Source: a virus. From it: a DNA stretch of 64,000 bases. Positions 30,063-39,706 of this stretch are shown here, in pieces. Numbering within the stretch: position 1 is the stretch's first letter; every line of letters starts with the position of its first letter. The notes under the pieces are model-generated. The model saw only the letters and a list, made by a program, of their open reading frames with translations, made no database searches and was not told the origin of the DNA. The DNA lies in IMG/VR virus record IMGVR_UViG_3300036851_000411, positions 1-64,000 of that record. One strand, given 5' to 3'. A program made the translations under genes and the position numbers.

Positions 30063-32675
30063 GTGGCGACGCTCTTCGCGGCGCTCCGGGCCGAGGCGCA
30101 GTCGGCAGTCGCCAAGGGCGCGGCGATGTACGTCGGCCGCCGGCTGCTGAACGAGCGCGCGCTCCGCACCTGGTGGGTGGCGAACAGAAAGGCGGGTGAG
30201 CCTGACCTCGATCCGAACCCGCACATCACCGTTGCCTACTCGCGCACCGCGGTGCATCTGGCGCCCGACGATGACCTGGTCGTCGTGCCGCCGGCCGCCA
30301 TGATCGGCTTTCGCGTGTTAGGCACGGATCGCGCGGTCGTCCTGGAGATCGATGGCGCGCTCGCCCTGCGCGTCATGCACAGCGGCGATCCTGCCGGTCA
30401 CGCTGGCAACGACGGCGAGGCCGGCGTCCTCAATGCGCGCTTTGCCCAGTATCGCGAGGCGGGCGCGACGTGGGACCATGGGTCGTATACGCCGCATCTG
30501 ACGCTGTTCTACCTGCCCGCTGGCTACGACTCGACCGACTGGCGCGACGGCCCCGACCAGTGGCCGCCGTTGCCGGACTTCCCGCTGGTGTTCGGCCGGG
30601 AGCTGCGCGCGAACGGCGACGACGATGCGTTCGACCAGCCGGGCGCAGAGGCGGGCGTCGAGAAGCTGCTGCGCATGCTGTTCGGCGGTGAGCAGATCGC
30701 GAAGGCCACGACGGTCGCCGCGCCGATCCTTCGCGCGACATGGCTGGCGTGGCCTGATGCCGAGTCTCTCGCGGACACGTCGGACGAGTGGCTGTACCAC
30801 GTCACCAGCGCGGCCAACGCCGACGCGATCCTGACTGAGGGCTTCGCGCCCGACGATTGTGAGCGGACCATCACCGGTGGTGTGGACGAGGCGCAGTCGG
30901 TCGGGCGCTCGTTCTTCACCGACCGGGGCGGCGTCGCCTACTGGGCCGAGCGCATCGGGACTGCGTTAGGCGGCGTTCCGTTGGCCGTGGTTGCCATTCC
31001 GAAGCGAAGCGTCCCGCACGCCGAGCACGACGCGTTAGGCACGCAGCAGGCCGGCGGGCACGCCGCGTTTTGCGTTGAGGGTCCGATTCTGCCGCGTGGC
31101 GTCGGGCGGTCGACGTGGGGCGAGCTGGTTGACCGTGTTGTTGGCAAGCGCGAGACGAAGGTCCCAAGCCCGCCGCTCCGGCGCGGGTTGCAATGGCTCA
31201 CAGCCGCCGGCCAGCGGCGCGCGCAGTCCGCCGCCGACCGCTACGCCGCAGATCTCCGCGCCGGGCGCGCCACGGTGTTCGATCGCGTTCTGCGCGACGA
31301 GCGACGGGATCGCCAGCTGCAGCGCATGCGGCGCGAGGACGAGCCGCCGCCGCCGACGCTCATCGACACACTCGCGGCGACGTACCGCCGACGCCTCGAG
31401 CGGCATTACCACAACGTCGAGCACCAGTACGCCGACGTAGTGGAAGAGGCACGCCGGGACCGCGCGGAGTGGGATGGGATGATGGAGTCCTATGTCCGCG
31501 ACGGTGGCAGTCGCTACCTCGTGACGAAAGAGTGGGTGACCGCCGAGGATGAGCGGGTGCGTCACGCCCACGCCGCGCTCCACGGCCGCACCATTCCGTA
31601 CGACGCGCTCTTTCAGGGTCAGCACGGACCGGTCTGGGGGACGCCCGACGGACTCGGATGTCGGTGCCGACTTCGCGTTGCGTTCCCGACAATCGACGGC
31701 GACGCGCTCGAGGAGTCAGCCGAGAAGTCGTTGACACGCTCCGTCGGTGCCTGGCTCGTGGCCAAATTCCGCCCCGCGCAACACCGCGTGCCGGGCGGTC
31801 TGCCGCGTGGTGGTCGGTGGGCAGGCTCGGCGTCGGCGCGAGCGCACCAGACGCTCGCCGTGTTGCCGTCGGCGGACGATGCGGGGCATTACGTGGCGGT
31901 GCCATTCCCGCTGCATCAGCGGTTCGAGCATGAGCGGGCGTATGGACGTGCGATTTCGATGCGTGCCCGCCCGACGGTCGAGTCGGTGCCGCTGTCGGAG
32001 CTCCACGCCACGCAAGCACTCGTGCACCGCGCTGGCGTCGCACGGTGGATCGACGGCAGGGACGAGGCCGATGCGCAACCCGCGCGCCTGATGCGTGATC
32101 CGAGCGGACGCGTGCTCATCCAGCAGGGCCATCATGAGGCGACCGCAGCGCGGCTCCGAGGGGACACGCACCTCGACGCCGAGGTCTACGATCTCGCGTC
32201 CGAGGCGCTCTGGAAGGAATGGGCACCGACCGACGTACCTGAGCACATCCAGAAAGCGCTCGACGCCAGACTCGGGATTTCGGATATCGAAAAGTCGGAA
32301 GACGAGCAACGGCTCGTTACCGGATGGGCGCTCGTCTGCACGGAGCCCGACGGCACGCCGCTGGTCGATCGACAGAATGACATCGTCGATATCCGCGAGC
32401 TCGAGCAGGCCGCGCACCGTTTCATGGTGGAGTATGCCGACGGTGGGATTGTGCATCTGCGCGACGCGGACGGCGAGCCCATTGTCGCTGGCCGGATCGT
32501 CGAGTCCATGGTGGTGACGCCCGAGCTCAAGGCGGCGTTAGGCCTGCCGGGGGACACGCCACTCGGCTGGCTCGTGACCTTCCATGTCACGAGTGACGAG
32601 GTGTGGGCGCGCGTGAAAGCGGGCGAGCTCCGCATGTTTTCGATCGGCGGGAAGGCGGACCGCGTACCGGTTTGA
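30063..32675 (+). CDS. Multidomain virion protein: 2H phosphoesterase, ART-like, Mu F-like, ParB-like, XkdF-like
   Basis: An 870-residue fusion. GTG 30063 is chosen because the ATG at 29985 lies inside the previous gene. Domains in order: a 2H phosphoesterase (about 45-150) with HIT54-56 and HLT145-147; an ADP-ribosyltransferase/KptA-like domain (241-345) opening with LYHVTSAANADAILTEGF; a Mu F-like minor head domain (440-540) with RVRHAHAALHGRT and GCRCRLR; a ParB/sulfiredoxin-like domain (638-715) with QQGHHEATAARL; and an XkdF-like prohead protease or scaffold segment (745-870) with FSIGGKA. It should be built into the head; the two N-terminal domains could be counter-defence enzymes carried in the virion. 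Domain calls are by pattern; the ART call is the weakest. Confidence 0.82.
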   Translation: MATLFAALRAEAQSAVAKGAAMYVGRRLLNERALRTWWVANRKAGEPDLDPNPHITVAYSRTAVHLAPDDDLVVVPPAAMIGFRVLGTDRAVVLEIDGALALRVMHSGDPAGHAGNDGEAGVLNARFAQYREAGATWDHGSYTPHLTLFYLPAGYDSTDWRDGPDQWPPLPDFPLVFGRELRANGDDDAFDQPGAEAGVEKLLRMLFGGEQIAKATTVAAPILRATWLAWPDAESLADTSDEWLYHVTSAANADAILTEGFAPDDCERTITGGVDEAQSVGRSFFTDRGGVAYWAERIGTALGGVPLAVVAIPKRSVPHAEHDALGTQQAGGHAAFCVEGPILPRGVGRSTWGELVDRVVGKRETKVPSPPLRRGLQWLTAAGQRRAQSAADRYAADLRAGRATVFDRVLRDERRDRQLQRMRREDEPPPPTLIDTLAATYRRRLERHYHNVEHQYADVVEEARRDRAEWDGMMESYVRDGGSRYLVTKEWVTAEDERVRHAHAALHGRTIPYDALFQGQHGPVWGTPDGLGCRCRLRVAFPTIDGDALEESAEKSLTRSVGAWLVAKFRPAQHRVPGGLPRGGRWAGSASARAHQTLAVLPSADDAGHYVAVPFPLHQRFEHERAYGRAISMRARPTVESVPLSELHATQALVHRAGVARWIDGRDEADAQPARLMRDPSGRVLIQQGHHEATAARLRGDTHLDAEVYDLASEALWKEWAPTDVPEHIQKALDARLGISDIEKSEDEQRLVTGWALVCTEPDGTPLVDRQNDIVDIRELEQAAHRFMVEYADGGIVHLRDADGEPIVAGRIVESMVVTPELKAALGLPGDTPLGWLVTFHVTSDEVWARVKAGELRMFSIGGKADRVPV

Positions 32676-32722
32676 GCATAGCTCGAGCGGGGTAGATTCG
32701 TCCGGGTTCCGTGGCACGACGC

Positions 32723-32748
32723 TTGACTCTATGTGATAATCGCATAAG
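32723..32748 (+). promoter_or_regulatory. Class I palindrome box before the scaffold gene (best copy)
   Basis: TTGACTC then the palindrome TATGTGATAATCGCATA (32730-32746) and AGTT. It fits the consensus fully and opens the capsid genes. Confidence 0.75.
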
Positions 32749-32816
32749 TTGCGCGACGTGAAGACACCAGCCGCCCTCGCCGAGCGCCCCATGGGCCTGT
32801 CGTAAGGCTCGATGCG

Positions 32817-33791
32817 ATGCCGAGCGACGCCTCGACTCCGACGTTCCTCCGGCGGCTCCGCCTCCGTGAGGTGTCGCTGGTCCCGCGCGGCGCGAACCAG
32901 CGGGCGGACGTGCTCATCGTCAAATCCGACGCCGACCCCGGTCCCGCCTCCGCGGAGCGCTCCATGAGAAACCCGATCGTGAAGTTCCTCGGTGGCCTCA
33001 AGCACGCGGTCCTCGCCATGGCCACGACCGACGCCCAGAGGGCCGCGGTCGCGAAGGGTTTTGGCGACGCCGAGGCCGCGCTCGCCGAACCGGTCACCGA
33101 TGGTGGCGCCGACAACGGGGATGGGAATGGTGCGGCTGCGGTCGACGTAGCCGCGATCGCCGATGCCGTGGCCGAGAAGATGGCGGCGCGCTGCGCGAAG
33201 GCGGGCTGTGGTGGGATGATCGAGAAGGGCAAGTGCGCCAAGTGCGGCGCCATGACCAAGGCCGACAACTCGGGAGATGCCGCGATGGATCAGGAAGCGA
33301 TCAACAAGGCGATCGGCGACGCGGTCGGCGCGGTCCGGACCGAGTTCACCACGGCGATCACGAAAGCGCAGGCCGACATCACGAAGGCGAACGAGCGCGC
33401 TGACGCCGCCGAGGCCAAGGTCGCCACGCTCGAGAAGGCGCAGAGCGAGCAGACGAACATCGCGAAGGCGCAGGAGCTGCTCGGCGAGCTGCCGGGCGAT
33501 GCCAAGCCGATCGCGAGCCTCCTCGCGAAGGCCAGCCCGGAAGAGCGCGCCGAGTTCGAGAAGATCGCGAAGGCCGGGAACGCCGCGACGCAGAGCGCCC
33601 GCCTGTTCGTGCCCGCCGGCCGCGATGTCGCGATGAGCGGCAGTGCGCTTGCCGAGATCGAGTCGAAGGCCGCCCAGGTGGCCAAGGACCAGAAGATCAC
33701 GAAGGAGCAGGCGTTCGACGTGGTCGTCAAGGCGGATCCGTCGCTCTACACGCGCTACCGCGCGGAGAACGAGATCCGTCCGCAGAGCTGA
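32817..33791 (+). CDS. Capsid scaffold / prohead protein
   Basis: A 324-residue protein. The start RLREVSLVPRGANQRADVL is like the C-terminal part of XkdF/prohead proteases; then come a Gly/Asn/Asp-rich linker, a Cys cluster (CAKAGCGG, CAKCG at about residues 122-143) that may bind zinc, and a long Lys/Ala/Glu coiled coil (170-240) typical of scaffolds. Its place directly before the capsid genes supports a scaffolding role. An internal start for a shorter scaffold product is possible. Confidence 0.75.
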   Translation: MPSDASTPTFLRRLRLREVSLVPRGANQRADVLIVKSDADPGPASAERSMRNPIVKFLGGLKHAVLAMATTDAQRAAVAKGFGDAEAALAEPVTDGGADNGDGNGAAAVDVAAIADAVAEKMAARCAKAGCGGMIEKGKCAKCGAMTKADNSGDAAMDQEAINKAIGDAVGAVRTEFTTAITKAQADITKANERADAAEAKVATLEKAQSEQTNIAKAQELLGELPGDAKPIASLLAKASPEERAEFEKIAKAGNAATQSARLFVPAGRDVAMSGSALAEIESKAAQVAKDQKITKEQAFDVVVKADPSLYTRYRAENEIRPQS

Positions 33792-33867
33792 GTCCCGGTC
33801 CGACCTCGCGTTCCCCGTGTTCCAACTCGCGTTTCTCCTGTCACCGCGTTAGGCGAGGACCGATCCT

Positions 33868-34305
33868 ATGGCAACCGAAGGCGGCAACACCCGATCGACG
33901 CTCGCAGGCGTGGCCGGCGAGGACCTCAGCGCCAAGGCCGGCTACATCGCGAAGATGAATTCGAGCGGTGTCTGGGTGCTCGCCAGCACCGGTGAGATGG
34001 GCTTTCCGATCATCGTCGGCGCGGCCAGCGGTGGCGCCATCACGCTCGCGACCCCGGGCTATGTCGCCTGCGTGGTGGCCGGCGCGGCGATCGCCACGCC
34101 GTTCACGACGCTCAAGGCCGACTCGGCGGGCAAGGTGCAGGCCGCCGTCAAGGGCCGCACCGATACGTCCGATGCGGGCGCCGCGGTGGATCCGCTTCTC
34201 GGCTCCAACGTGCTCGGTTTCAATCTCACGGCCGCCGCGGGTGACCTCTCGGTCATCGAGATGCTGGTCTGTCCCGTCGGCGCTGTGCCCACGACTGCCG
34301 CCTAA
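33868..34305 (+). CDS. Capsid decoration protein (DUF2190-like)
   Basis: A 145-residue Gly/Ala/Val-rich beta protein just before the major capsid gene, with GYIAKMNSSGVWVLAS and GYVACVVAGAAI strands, fitting a head-stabilising decoration protein. The stop lies in GCCTAACGGC. Confidence 0.72.
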   Translation: MATEGGNTRSTLAGVAGEDLSAKAGYIAKMNSSGVWVLASTGEMGFPIIVGAASGGAITLATPGYVACVVAGAAIATPFTTLKADSAGKVQAAVKGRTDTSDAGAAVDPLLGSNVLGFNLTAAAGDLSVIEMLVCPVGAVPTTAA

Positions 34306-34367
34306 CGGCGGACGGCGCTCACCCTCCCGACTTCTTCCATCCCGGTTTCGCTCAGGAGACGCCAGCT

Positions 34368-35366
34368 ATGCCGTTCGCCCCGACCCGCGGTCAGATCCAC
34401 GTCGACCGCCTGCTGACGAACATCACGATCGGCTTCTTGCAGGATGCGCGAGCGTTCGTCGCACCGCGCGTCTTCCAGCGCGTTCCTGTCCTCAAGCAGA
34501 GCGACCGGTACGCCGTGTATGACCGCGGCTTCTTCTTCCGGAACCAGATGAAGAAGCGGGCGCCGGGCACCGAAGCGGCACGTGTCCACTACGCGATCGA
34601 CAACACGCCGACGTACTACGCCGACGTGTGGGCGCTCGCCAAGGACATCGCTGACCAGGACCGCGCCAACTACGACCAGCCGCTGCTCGGCCCGGACCGT
34701 GAGGCGTCGCTGTTCCTCGGTCAGCAGGCGCTCCTGAACCAGGAGACGGAGTTCGTCACCAACTGGTTCAAGACGGGCGTCTGGACGACCGAATACACCG
34801 GCGTCGCGTCGAGCCCGAGTGGCCCGCAGTTCCTCCAGTGGAACGACGCGGCGTCGAATCCGATCGAGGACATCCGTGCGCGGAAGCGCGCGGCCCGCGA
34901 GCTCACCGGGTACGAACTCAACATCCTCACGCTCGGCCGCGCGGTCTACGACGCGCTGCTCGATCACCCCGACATCATCGACCGCATCAAGTACGGCCAG
35001 ACGCCTGGCCAGCCGGCGATGGCGAACGAGCAGATCCTCGCGCAGCTGTTCGAAGTCGACGAGGTGAATGTCATGAACGGCATTCAGACGACTTCGAACG
35101 AAGGCGCGACCAACACGTTCGCCTTCATCGGCGGCAAGCACGCGATGCTCACGTACCGCCCACCGGCCCCGGGGCTCTTCGTCCCAGCAGCTGGCTACAC
35201 GTTCGTGTGGACGGGCTACCAGGGCAGCGCGGGCGAGCTCGGCACGGAAGTCAGCCAGTACCGGATGCCGGAGCTCAAGAGCGACCGCACCGAGATCGAG
35301 GCCGCGTACGACCAGAAGCTCGTGTCGGCCGACCTCGGCGTGTTCTTCGCCAGCGCCGTCGCGTAA
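34368..35366 (+). CDS. Major capsid protein
   Basis: A 332-residue protein that fits an HK97-fold major capsid family without a long N-terminal delta domain: ITIGFLQDARAFVAPRVF, a VLKQSDRYAVYDRGFFFR strand, REASLFLGQQALLNQETEF, NILTLGRAVYDALLDHPDI, and a closing FVWTGYQGSAGELG with YRMPELKSDRTEIE. The ATG follows a CAGGAG ribosome site. It follows decoration and scaffold genes as expected. Confidence 0.9.
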   Translation: MPFAPTRGQIHVDRLLTNITIGFLQDARAFVAPRVFQRVPVLKQSDRYAVYDRGFFFRNQMKKRAPGTEAARVHYAIDNTPTYYADVWALAKDIADQDRANYDQPLLGPDREASLFLGQQALLNQETEFVTNWFKTGVWTTEYTGVASSPSGPQFLQWNDAASNPIEDIRARKRAARELTGYELNILTLGRAVYDALLDHPDIIDRIKYGQTPGQPAMANEQILAQLFEVDEVNVMNGIQTTSNEGATNTFAFIGGKHAMLTYRPPAPGLFVPAAGYTFVWTGYQGSAGELGTEVSQYRMPELKSDRTEIEAAYDQKLVSADLGVFFASAVA

Positions 35367-35373
35367 CGCAAGC

Positions 35374-36081
35374 GTGCGACGCGGCCGGGTCTTCCCGCCT
35401 TTCGATCCCGCCGGGCCCTTCGTGGCTCGGCGGGAAGGCCTCACGCTAGGCGGGACGGCGTACCATGCTGGTGCGGTGGTCGATGTCAGCGGCGTCAATG
35501 CACGCCGCGTGCGGCAGCTGTTCGACTGGCGGTGGATCGCGCATCCGGCGAAAGCCACGACCGACGAGTCGACCGCGACTCAGCCGCCAGTCGGCAGCAG
35601 CTCCACCGAGACGCCATCGACCGATGATGGCCGCTTAGCCCGCGAGGCCGCGGTTGCACTGCTCGCTTACGAGGCGCCGGCCATTCGCCGGATCCTCGCT
35701 GAGCATTTCGTGAATCCTGAGCACCTCGCGGGTGCAAAGCTGATGCTTGGGCTCGCGCGTGATATCGAGGGATCTGAGCGACAGCGCGCCGAAGTCATCG
35801 ACGCGATCACCGCACAACTCGCCGCGTATGACGGGAGCGCTGCGATCAGCGGCGACGGCATCGGCGAAGCATTGCCGCCGTTCGAACTCCGACCGACCGA
35901 GTTGGGACTGCGGGTCGGGCTCGGAGGTGCTGGGGACGAGGAGCCTAACGAGGATTCTACAACCCCGCCCAGCGGGGTCAGCGATGACCCCGAGACGAAT
36001 GCGCCCAGCACGTCCCCGTCTGAGGACGCGTCGCCGTCCGCGGGGCAGGGCACACCGCGCCCACCGAAGCGGAAGCGCTAG
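35374..36081 (+). CDS. Head-tail region hypothetical protein
   Basis: A 235-residue protein from GTG 35374. The first 50 residues (a strand-rich GLTLGGTAYHAGAVVDVSG then VRQLFDWRWI) resemble small head-completion domains; the rest is helical, with an acidic Pro/Ser/Thr tail. It may be a capsid-tail adaptor. Confidence 0.6.
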   Translation: MRRGRVFPPFDPAGPFVARREGLTLGGTAYHAGAVVDVSGVNARRVRQLFDWRWIAHPAKATTDESTATQPPVGSSSTETPSTDDGRLAREAAVALLAYEAPAIRRILAEHFVNPEHLAGAKLMLGLARDIEGSERQRAEVIDAITAQLAAYDGSAAISGDGIGEALPPFELRPTELGLRVGLGGAGDEEPNEDSTTPPSGVSDDPETNAPSTSPSEDASPSAGQGTPRPPKRKR

Positions 36082-36114
36082 CGCCCGCGTCACCCTGCAT
36101 CCAGGAGTCCGCGC

Positions 36115-36729
36115 GTGGCGTTTACCGTCGAAGACGGTTCCGGGTTAGCCAACGCCACCGCGCTTGTTGCCGTGGCGACGGTCGATGCGTTCTGGGCCGA
36201 CCGCGGTGGCAACGCCACGTGGGATGCGATCGCCGACATTCCCTCCGGCGCGACCGAGGAGGAACAGAAGCAAGCGGCGATTGTAAAGGCGAGCGACTAC
36301 GTCCGCTCGCATCCCGGCTATCGCTGGCGCGGATCGAAGAAGACGGCCGCGCAGCGCATGCCATGGCCGCGCACCGGGGCGCAGGAACGCGACGGTGCCG
36401 AGGCGCTGCCTGACGACGCGGTGCCGTGGCAAGTCGTTGACGCCGTGTGCGTGCTCGCGCCTCGCGCCGCGGCCGGCGAGAACCTCTTCCCGGATCTCAC
36501 GCGCGGCGGGCAGATCGCGTCGCAGACGGTTGGGCCCATCTCGACGAGCTACTTCAAGAATGCGCCGGTCGGGAAGGTCCTCCAGGCGGTCGACGGGCTG
36601 GTTGCGCCGCTCCTCCGCCTCGGCCTGAGCGACGACCCGATCGACCCGTTCTTCTCGATCCTCTCGGTGCCTGACGTGTTCGTGGAGTCGAACTACTCCA
36701 ACCTGACCGGTGGAGCGGGTGCTCCGTGA
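36115..36729 (+). CDS. Head completion protein, phage DnaT-like family
   Basis: A 204-residue protein from GTG 36115 behind a CAGGAG site. GSGLANATALVAVATVDAFW, ASDYVRSHPGYRWRG, and MPWPRTG match the phage family named DnaT-like ssDNA-binding, which sits in head-tail connector gene order. It is more likely a connector or adaptor than a replication protein here. Confidence 0.82.
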   Translation: MAFTVEDGSGLANATALVAVATVDAFWADRGGNATWDAIADIPSGATEEEQKQAAIVKASDYVRSHPGYRWRGSKKTAAQRMPWPRTGAQERDGAEALPDDAVPWQVVDAVCVLAPRAAAGENLFPDLTRGGQIASQTVGPISTSYFKNAPVGKVLQAVDGLVAPLLRLGLSDDPIDPFFSILSVPDVFVESNYSNLTGGAGAP

Positions 36730-36753
36730 GCGGCGACGTATGAGTAGCGCCGT

Positions 36754-37152
36754 ATGAATTCCGCCGAGATGCGCGAGATGGCGCAGACGAACCTCCGCGA
36801 GGCGCTCGAGCTCACGAGCCCGAACCTCACGCTTACGAAGCGTGCGACGGGCATACTCGCTCCCATCACGGACACGACGACGCCGTCGACGCGCACGCCG
36901 ACGAGCTACGCGGCGTACGGGGTCGTGTTGCCGAAGAAGCCACGTCGGTTCGAGCCGGGGAGCACGGCGACTGGCATGGCCGAGCAGGTTCTTATCGCCG
37001 CGGCGGAGCTGCCGGACGGGATCGCGCCCGAGCCGAACGACCTCGTCACGATGAGTGGCGGTCGCCAGATCGTCATCGGCCCAGTCGACACGCTTCGGCC
37101 GGACGGCGTCACGCCGGTGCTGTACACCTGCGACGCGACAGGAGGGCGTTAG
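36754..37152 (+). CDS. Probable head-tail stopper/connector protein
   Basis: A 132-residue protein with a strand-rich C-terminus (LVTMSGGRQIVIGPVDTLRP) like phage stopper proteins. The order (adaptor, this gene, gp10-like, terminator) supports the call. Confidence 0.62.
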   Translation: MNSAEMREMAQTNLREALELTSPNLTLTKRATGILAPITDTTTPSTRTPTSYAAYGVVLPKKPRRFEPGSTATGMAEQVLIAAAELPDGIAPEPNDLVTMSGGRQIVIGPVDTLRPDGVTPVLYTCDATGGR

Positions 37153-37155
37153 GCG

Positions 37156-37608
37156 ATGGCTGACGACCTCAACGCCTTCATCGAGGAGCTTGCGCGCGCG
37201 GGGAGCCAGGTGCTCCACGCGGTCGACCGCATCGCCAAGGAGGCGACGAACGACCTCGCGCGGGAGATCGTCATCGGCGGCTCGTATTCGCCCGGCACGC
37301 CAGTCGCGAGCGGTGCGGCACGCGGGCACTGGGGCGCGTCGATCGATGGGAACGGTGGACCGCCGCCCTTCCTGCCATCGCACGTCGACCCCGCAGGCGA
37401 CGCAACGTTAGGCGCGATCCACCAGAGTGTCCTCGGCGCGCCGCTCTTCGCCGAGGTCGGGCTGACGAACAGCGCGCCCTACATCGAGAACCTGGAGAAC
37501 GGGCTGTCGGGGCAGGCACCCGAGGGCATGGTGCGGCTTGCCGTTGCCCAGTGGGAGCCGATCGCCACCGCCGCGGCCGAGCGCGTGATCCGACAGGAGC
37601 TGGTCTAG
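37156..37608 (+). CDS. HK97 gp10-like neck protein
   Basis: A 150-residue protein: FIEELARAGSQVLHAVDRI helix, TPVASGAARGHWGASI, and SAPYIENLENGLSGQAPEGMV match HK97 gp10-like minor tail/neck proteins. It ends on TAGTG shared with the next gene. Confidence 0.82.
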   Translation: MADDLNAFIEELARAGSQVLHAVDRIAKEATNDLAREIVIGGSYSPGTPVASGAARGHWGASIDGNGGPPPFLPSHVDPAGDATLGAIHQSVLGAPLFAEVGLTNSAPYIENLENGLSGQAPEGMVRLAVAQWEPIATAAAERVIRQELV

Positions 37609-38063
37609 TGCCGCTCTCGACCGATGTCGCGGCCTTCGAAGGCAAGGTGCGGAGCGCCCTCGTGACCGCGCTGCTCGGGGTGAGTGGCTTCCCCACCAAC
37701 CCGGCGCATCAGGGCTGGGAAAACCGGCCGTTCACGCCGCCGGCGCAGACGACGCACTTCCGCTTCCGCCTGGTGATGGGTGAGCCGACGCAGATGAACA
37801 TCGGCCGGCAGCCGCGGCTCCTCCGCTACCGCGGGACGGCGGCCGTCGATCTGTACTTCCCGGCGGGTGACGGCACTGTGCCGGCCTCGACGCTCGGCGG
37901 CGCCATCGTGGCCGCGTTCCCGCCCGGGCACGAGCTCACGTACAGCGACCAGCGCGTGCGGATCACGAAGGCCGTGAAAGAAACCGGGAAGCCCGGCAGC
38001 GAGTGGTTCCACGTCCCCGTCACGATCACGTGGTGGGCCGACGTGCTCGACACGTCCGCCTAA
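37608..38063 (+). CDS. Tail terminator protein
   Basis: A 151-residue protein from GTG 37608 (TAGTG overlap). Size, order and strands (RFRLVMGEPTQMN, RYRGTAAVDLYFPAGDG, VPVTITWWAD) fit tail terminators of the DUF4128/gpU type, which close the tail tube at the head end. Confidence 0.78.
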   Translation: MPLSTDVAAFEGKVRSALVTALLGVSGFPTNPAHQGWENRPFTPPAQTTHFRFRLVMGEPTQMNIGRQPRLLRYRGTAAVDLYFPAGDGTVPASTLGGAIVAAFPPGHELTYSDQRVRITKAVKETGKPGSEWFHVPVTITWWADVLDTSA

Positions 38064-38122
38064 CGCACCGTTCAACCCGCGTTCTCACCGCGCTCACCGA
38101 ACACCTAACGAGGGACTGACCC

Positions 38123-39592
38123 ATGGCACAAGCCACCACCGATCGCGTCCGACTCGCCTACGTCCCCGAGGTGACGTTCAAGACGACGCCCGCGAGCCCG
38201 CTCTTCCGGCTCTGGCGCAACAAGTCGCAGGGACTGGGTGGGACGCCCAAGTCCGTCGTCTCCGAGGAGATCATCTCCTCGCGCGAGATCGCCGATTTCA
38301 TCCTCGTCGGCAAGGATGTCGCGGGCGATGTCGGCGGCGAGCTGATTCACGATGCGTACGAAGAGCAGATGGCCGGCGCGTACGCCAACGCGTGGGTCGG
38401 CGGGCCGCGTCGGTGGAATGCCTTCGCCGGGCAGATCACCGCGGTGTCGAGCTCCCAGTACACGGTCCTCGCGGTCACCGGCGAGGCGTTCGCCGAGGGC
38501 ATGCTCGTCCGAGCGACCGGATTCACCAACGCCGGCAACAACCGAATCTTCCGCGCGGCGGCCACGTCGAGTGGCACGGCGGTCGTCGTCTCCGGCGGAA
38601 CCACCGAAGCCTCACCGCCTGTGACGGCGCGGCTCCAGGTGATCGGCTTCGCGGGCGCATCGGGCGATGTCACCGCCACGACCACGGGCCTCGCCTCGAC
38701 GGTGCTGGACCTAACGACGCTCGGACTCACCGTGGGCCAGTGGTTGTACGCGCCGGGCACCGCCGACGCGTTCGGCACCGCGGCGGGCAACAAGTTCGCG
38801 GGGATTCCCGGCGGGTTCCTCCGGATCAGTGCCATCGCCGCCGCGGCGATCACGTGTGACATCCGACCGGCGGGGTGGACGACCGACGCCGGTGCGTCGA
38901 AGACGATCCACGTCTACGGCGGGAAGTTCCTCAAGAATGGAACGACACGCACGTCGTTCACGATCGAGCGCGCGTTCCTCGATACCGACGCGGTCACGTA
39001 TGAGTACTTCACCGGGTCGATCATGGACAAGATGTCCGTGAGCGCCAAGCCGCAGGCGATCATGGAGATCGGCTTCTCGGTGCTGTCGGCGGTGCACACG
39101 CTGACGGAGACGGAAGCCTCGGGCGCCACCCGCACGACGATCTCGAGCGACGACGTGATGAACACGTCGAGCAACGTCGTGGAGCTCATGGAGGGCGGCT
39201 CGTCGATTCTGGCCGGGCCGAACTTCGTGCTCGGGATGGATTTCCAGATCAACAACAACGTCCGTCAGGGCCCGGGCATCGGCACGCTCAACTACGTCGT
39301 CGTGAACCTCGGCACGTTCGAGGTCTCAGGGAAGGTCGAGACCTACTTCGCGAGCAAGGCGTTGCTCGACAAACTGCTCTCGCAGTCGGAGACGCAGCTC
39401 ATGCAAGCGGTGATCGACGGCGATCACCATGGCCTGCTGTTCGACTTCCCGAACGTGAAATACGGGTCGGGCTCGCCGGCTGTCCCGGGGCGCAACGAAG
39501 ACGTGAAGGTCACGCTCGACTTTCGTGCCAAGCGCGACCCGACGCTGCTCTACACGGCGAGCGTCACCCAGTTCGAATCGATCGGCAGCTAA
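38123..39592 (+). CDS. Major tail tube protein
   Basis: A 489-residue tube protein. The N-terminus RVRLAYVPEVTFKTTPASP and GDVGGELIHDAYEEQM match siphophage tube proteins; the long middle (about 110-260) with several Ig-like strands (SGTAVVVSGGTTEASPPV) is probably an added surface domain. It polymerises along the tape measure. Confidence 0.85.
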   Translation: MAQATTDRVRLAYVPEVTFKTTPASPLFRLWRNKSQGLGGTPKSVVSEEIISSREIADFILVGKDVAGDVGGELIHDAYEEQMAGAYANAWVGGPRRWNAFAGQITAVSSSQYTVLAVTGEAFAEGMLVRATGFTNAGNNRIFRAAATSSGTAVVVSGGTTEASPPVTARLQVIGFAGASGDVTATTTGLASTVLDLTTLGLTVGQWLYAPGTADAFGTAAGNKFAGIPGGFLRISAIAAAAITCDIRPAGWTTDAGASKTIHVYGGKFLKNGTTRTSFTIERAFLDTDAVTYEYFTGSIMDKMSVSAKPQAIMEIGFSVLSAVHTLTETEASGATRTTISSDDVMNTSSNVVELMEGGSSILAGPNFVLGMDFQINNNVRQGPGIGTLNYVVVNLGTFEVSGKVETYFASKALLDKLLSQSETQLMQAVIDGDHHGLLFDFPNVKYGSGSPAVPGRNEDVKVTLDFRAKRDPTLLYTASVTQFESIGS

Positions 39593-39608
39593 TCGGCAGC
39601 TCACAGGA

Positions 39609-39706
39609 GGGTAACCGGAAACTCCATCACCTGCGCTGCACCAGCACACTCTCATAGATACTGAGCCTGGCGCGGTGGCGTGGGTGCTCTGCAAGACCGG
39701 TTACCC
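39609..39706. other. Inverted repeat, possible structured RNA
   Basis: GGGTAACCGG (39609-39618) is perfectly repeated in reverse at 39697-39706 (CCGGTTACCC), enclosing 78 bases with further short complements. It lies after the tube gene and may be a terminator or a structured control element before the tail chaperones. Confidence 0.45.
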
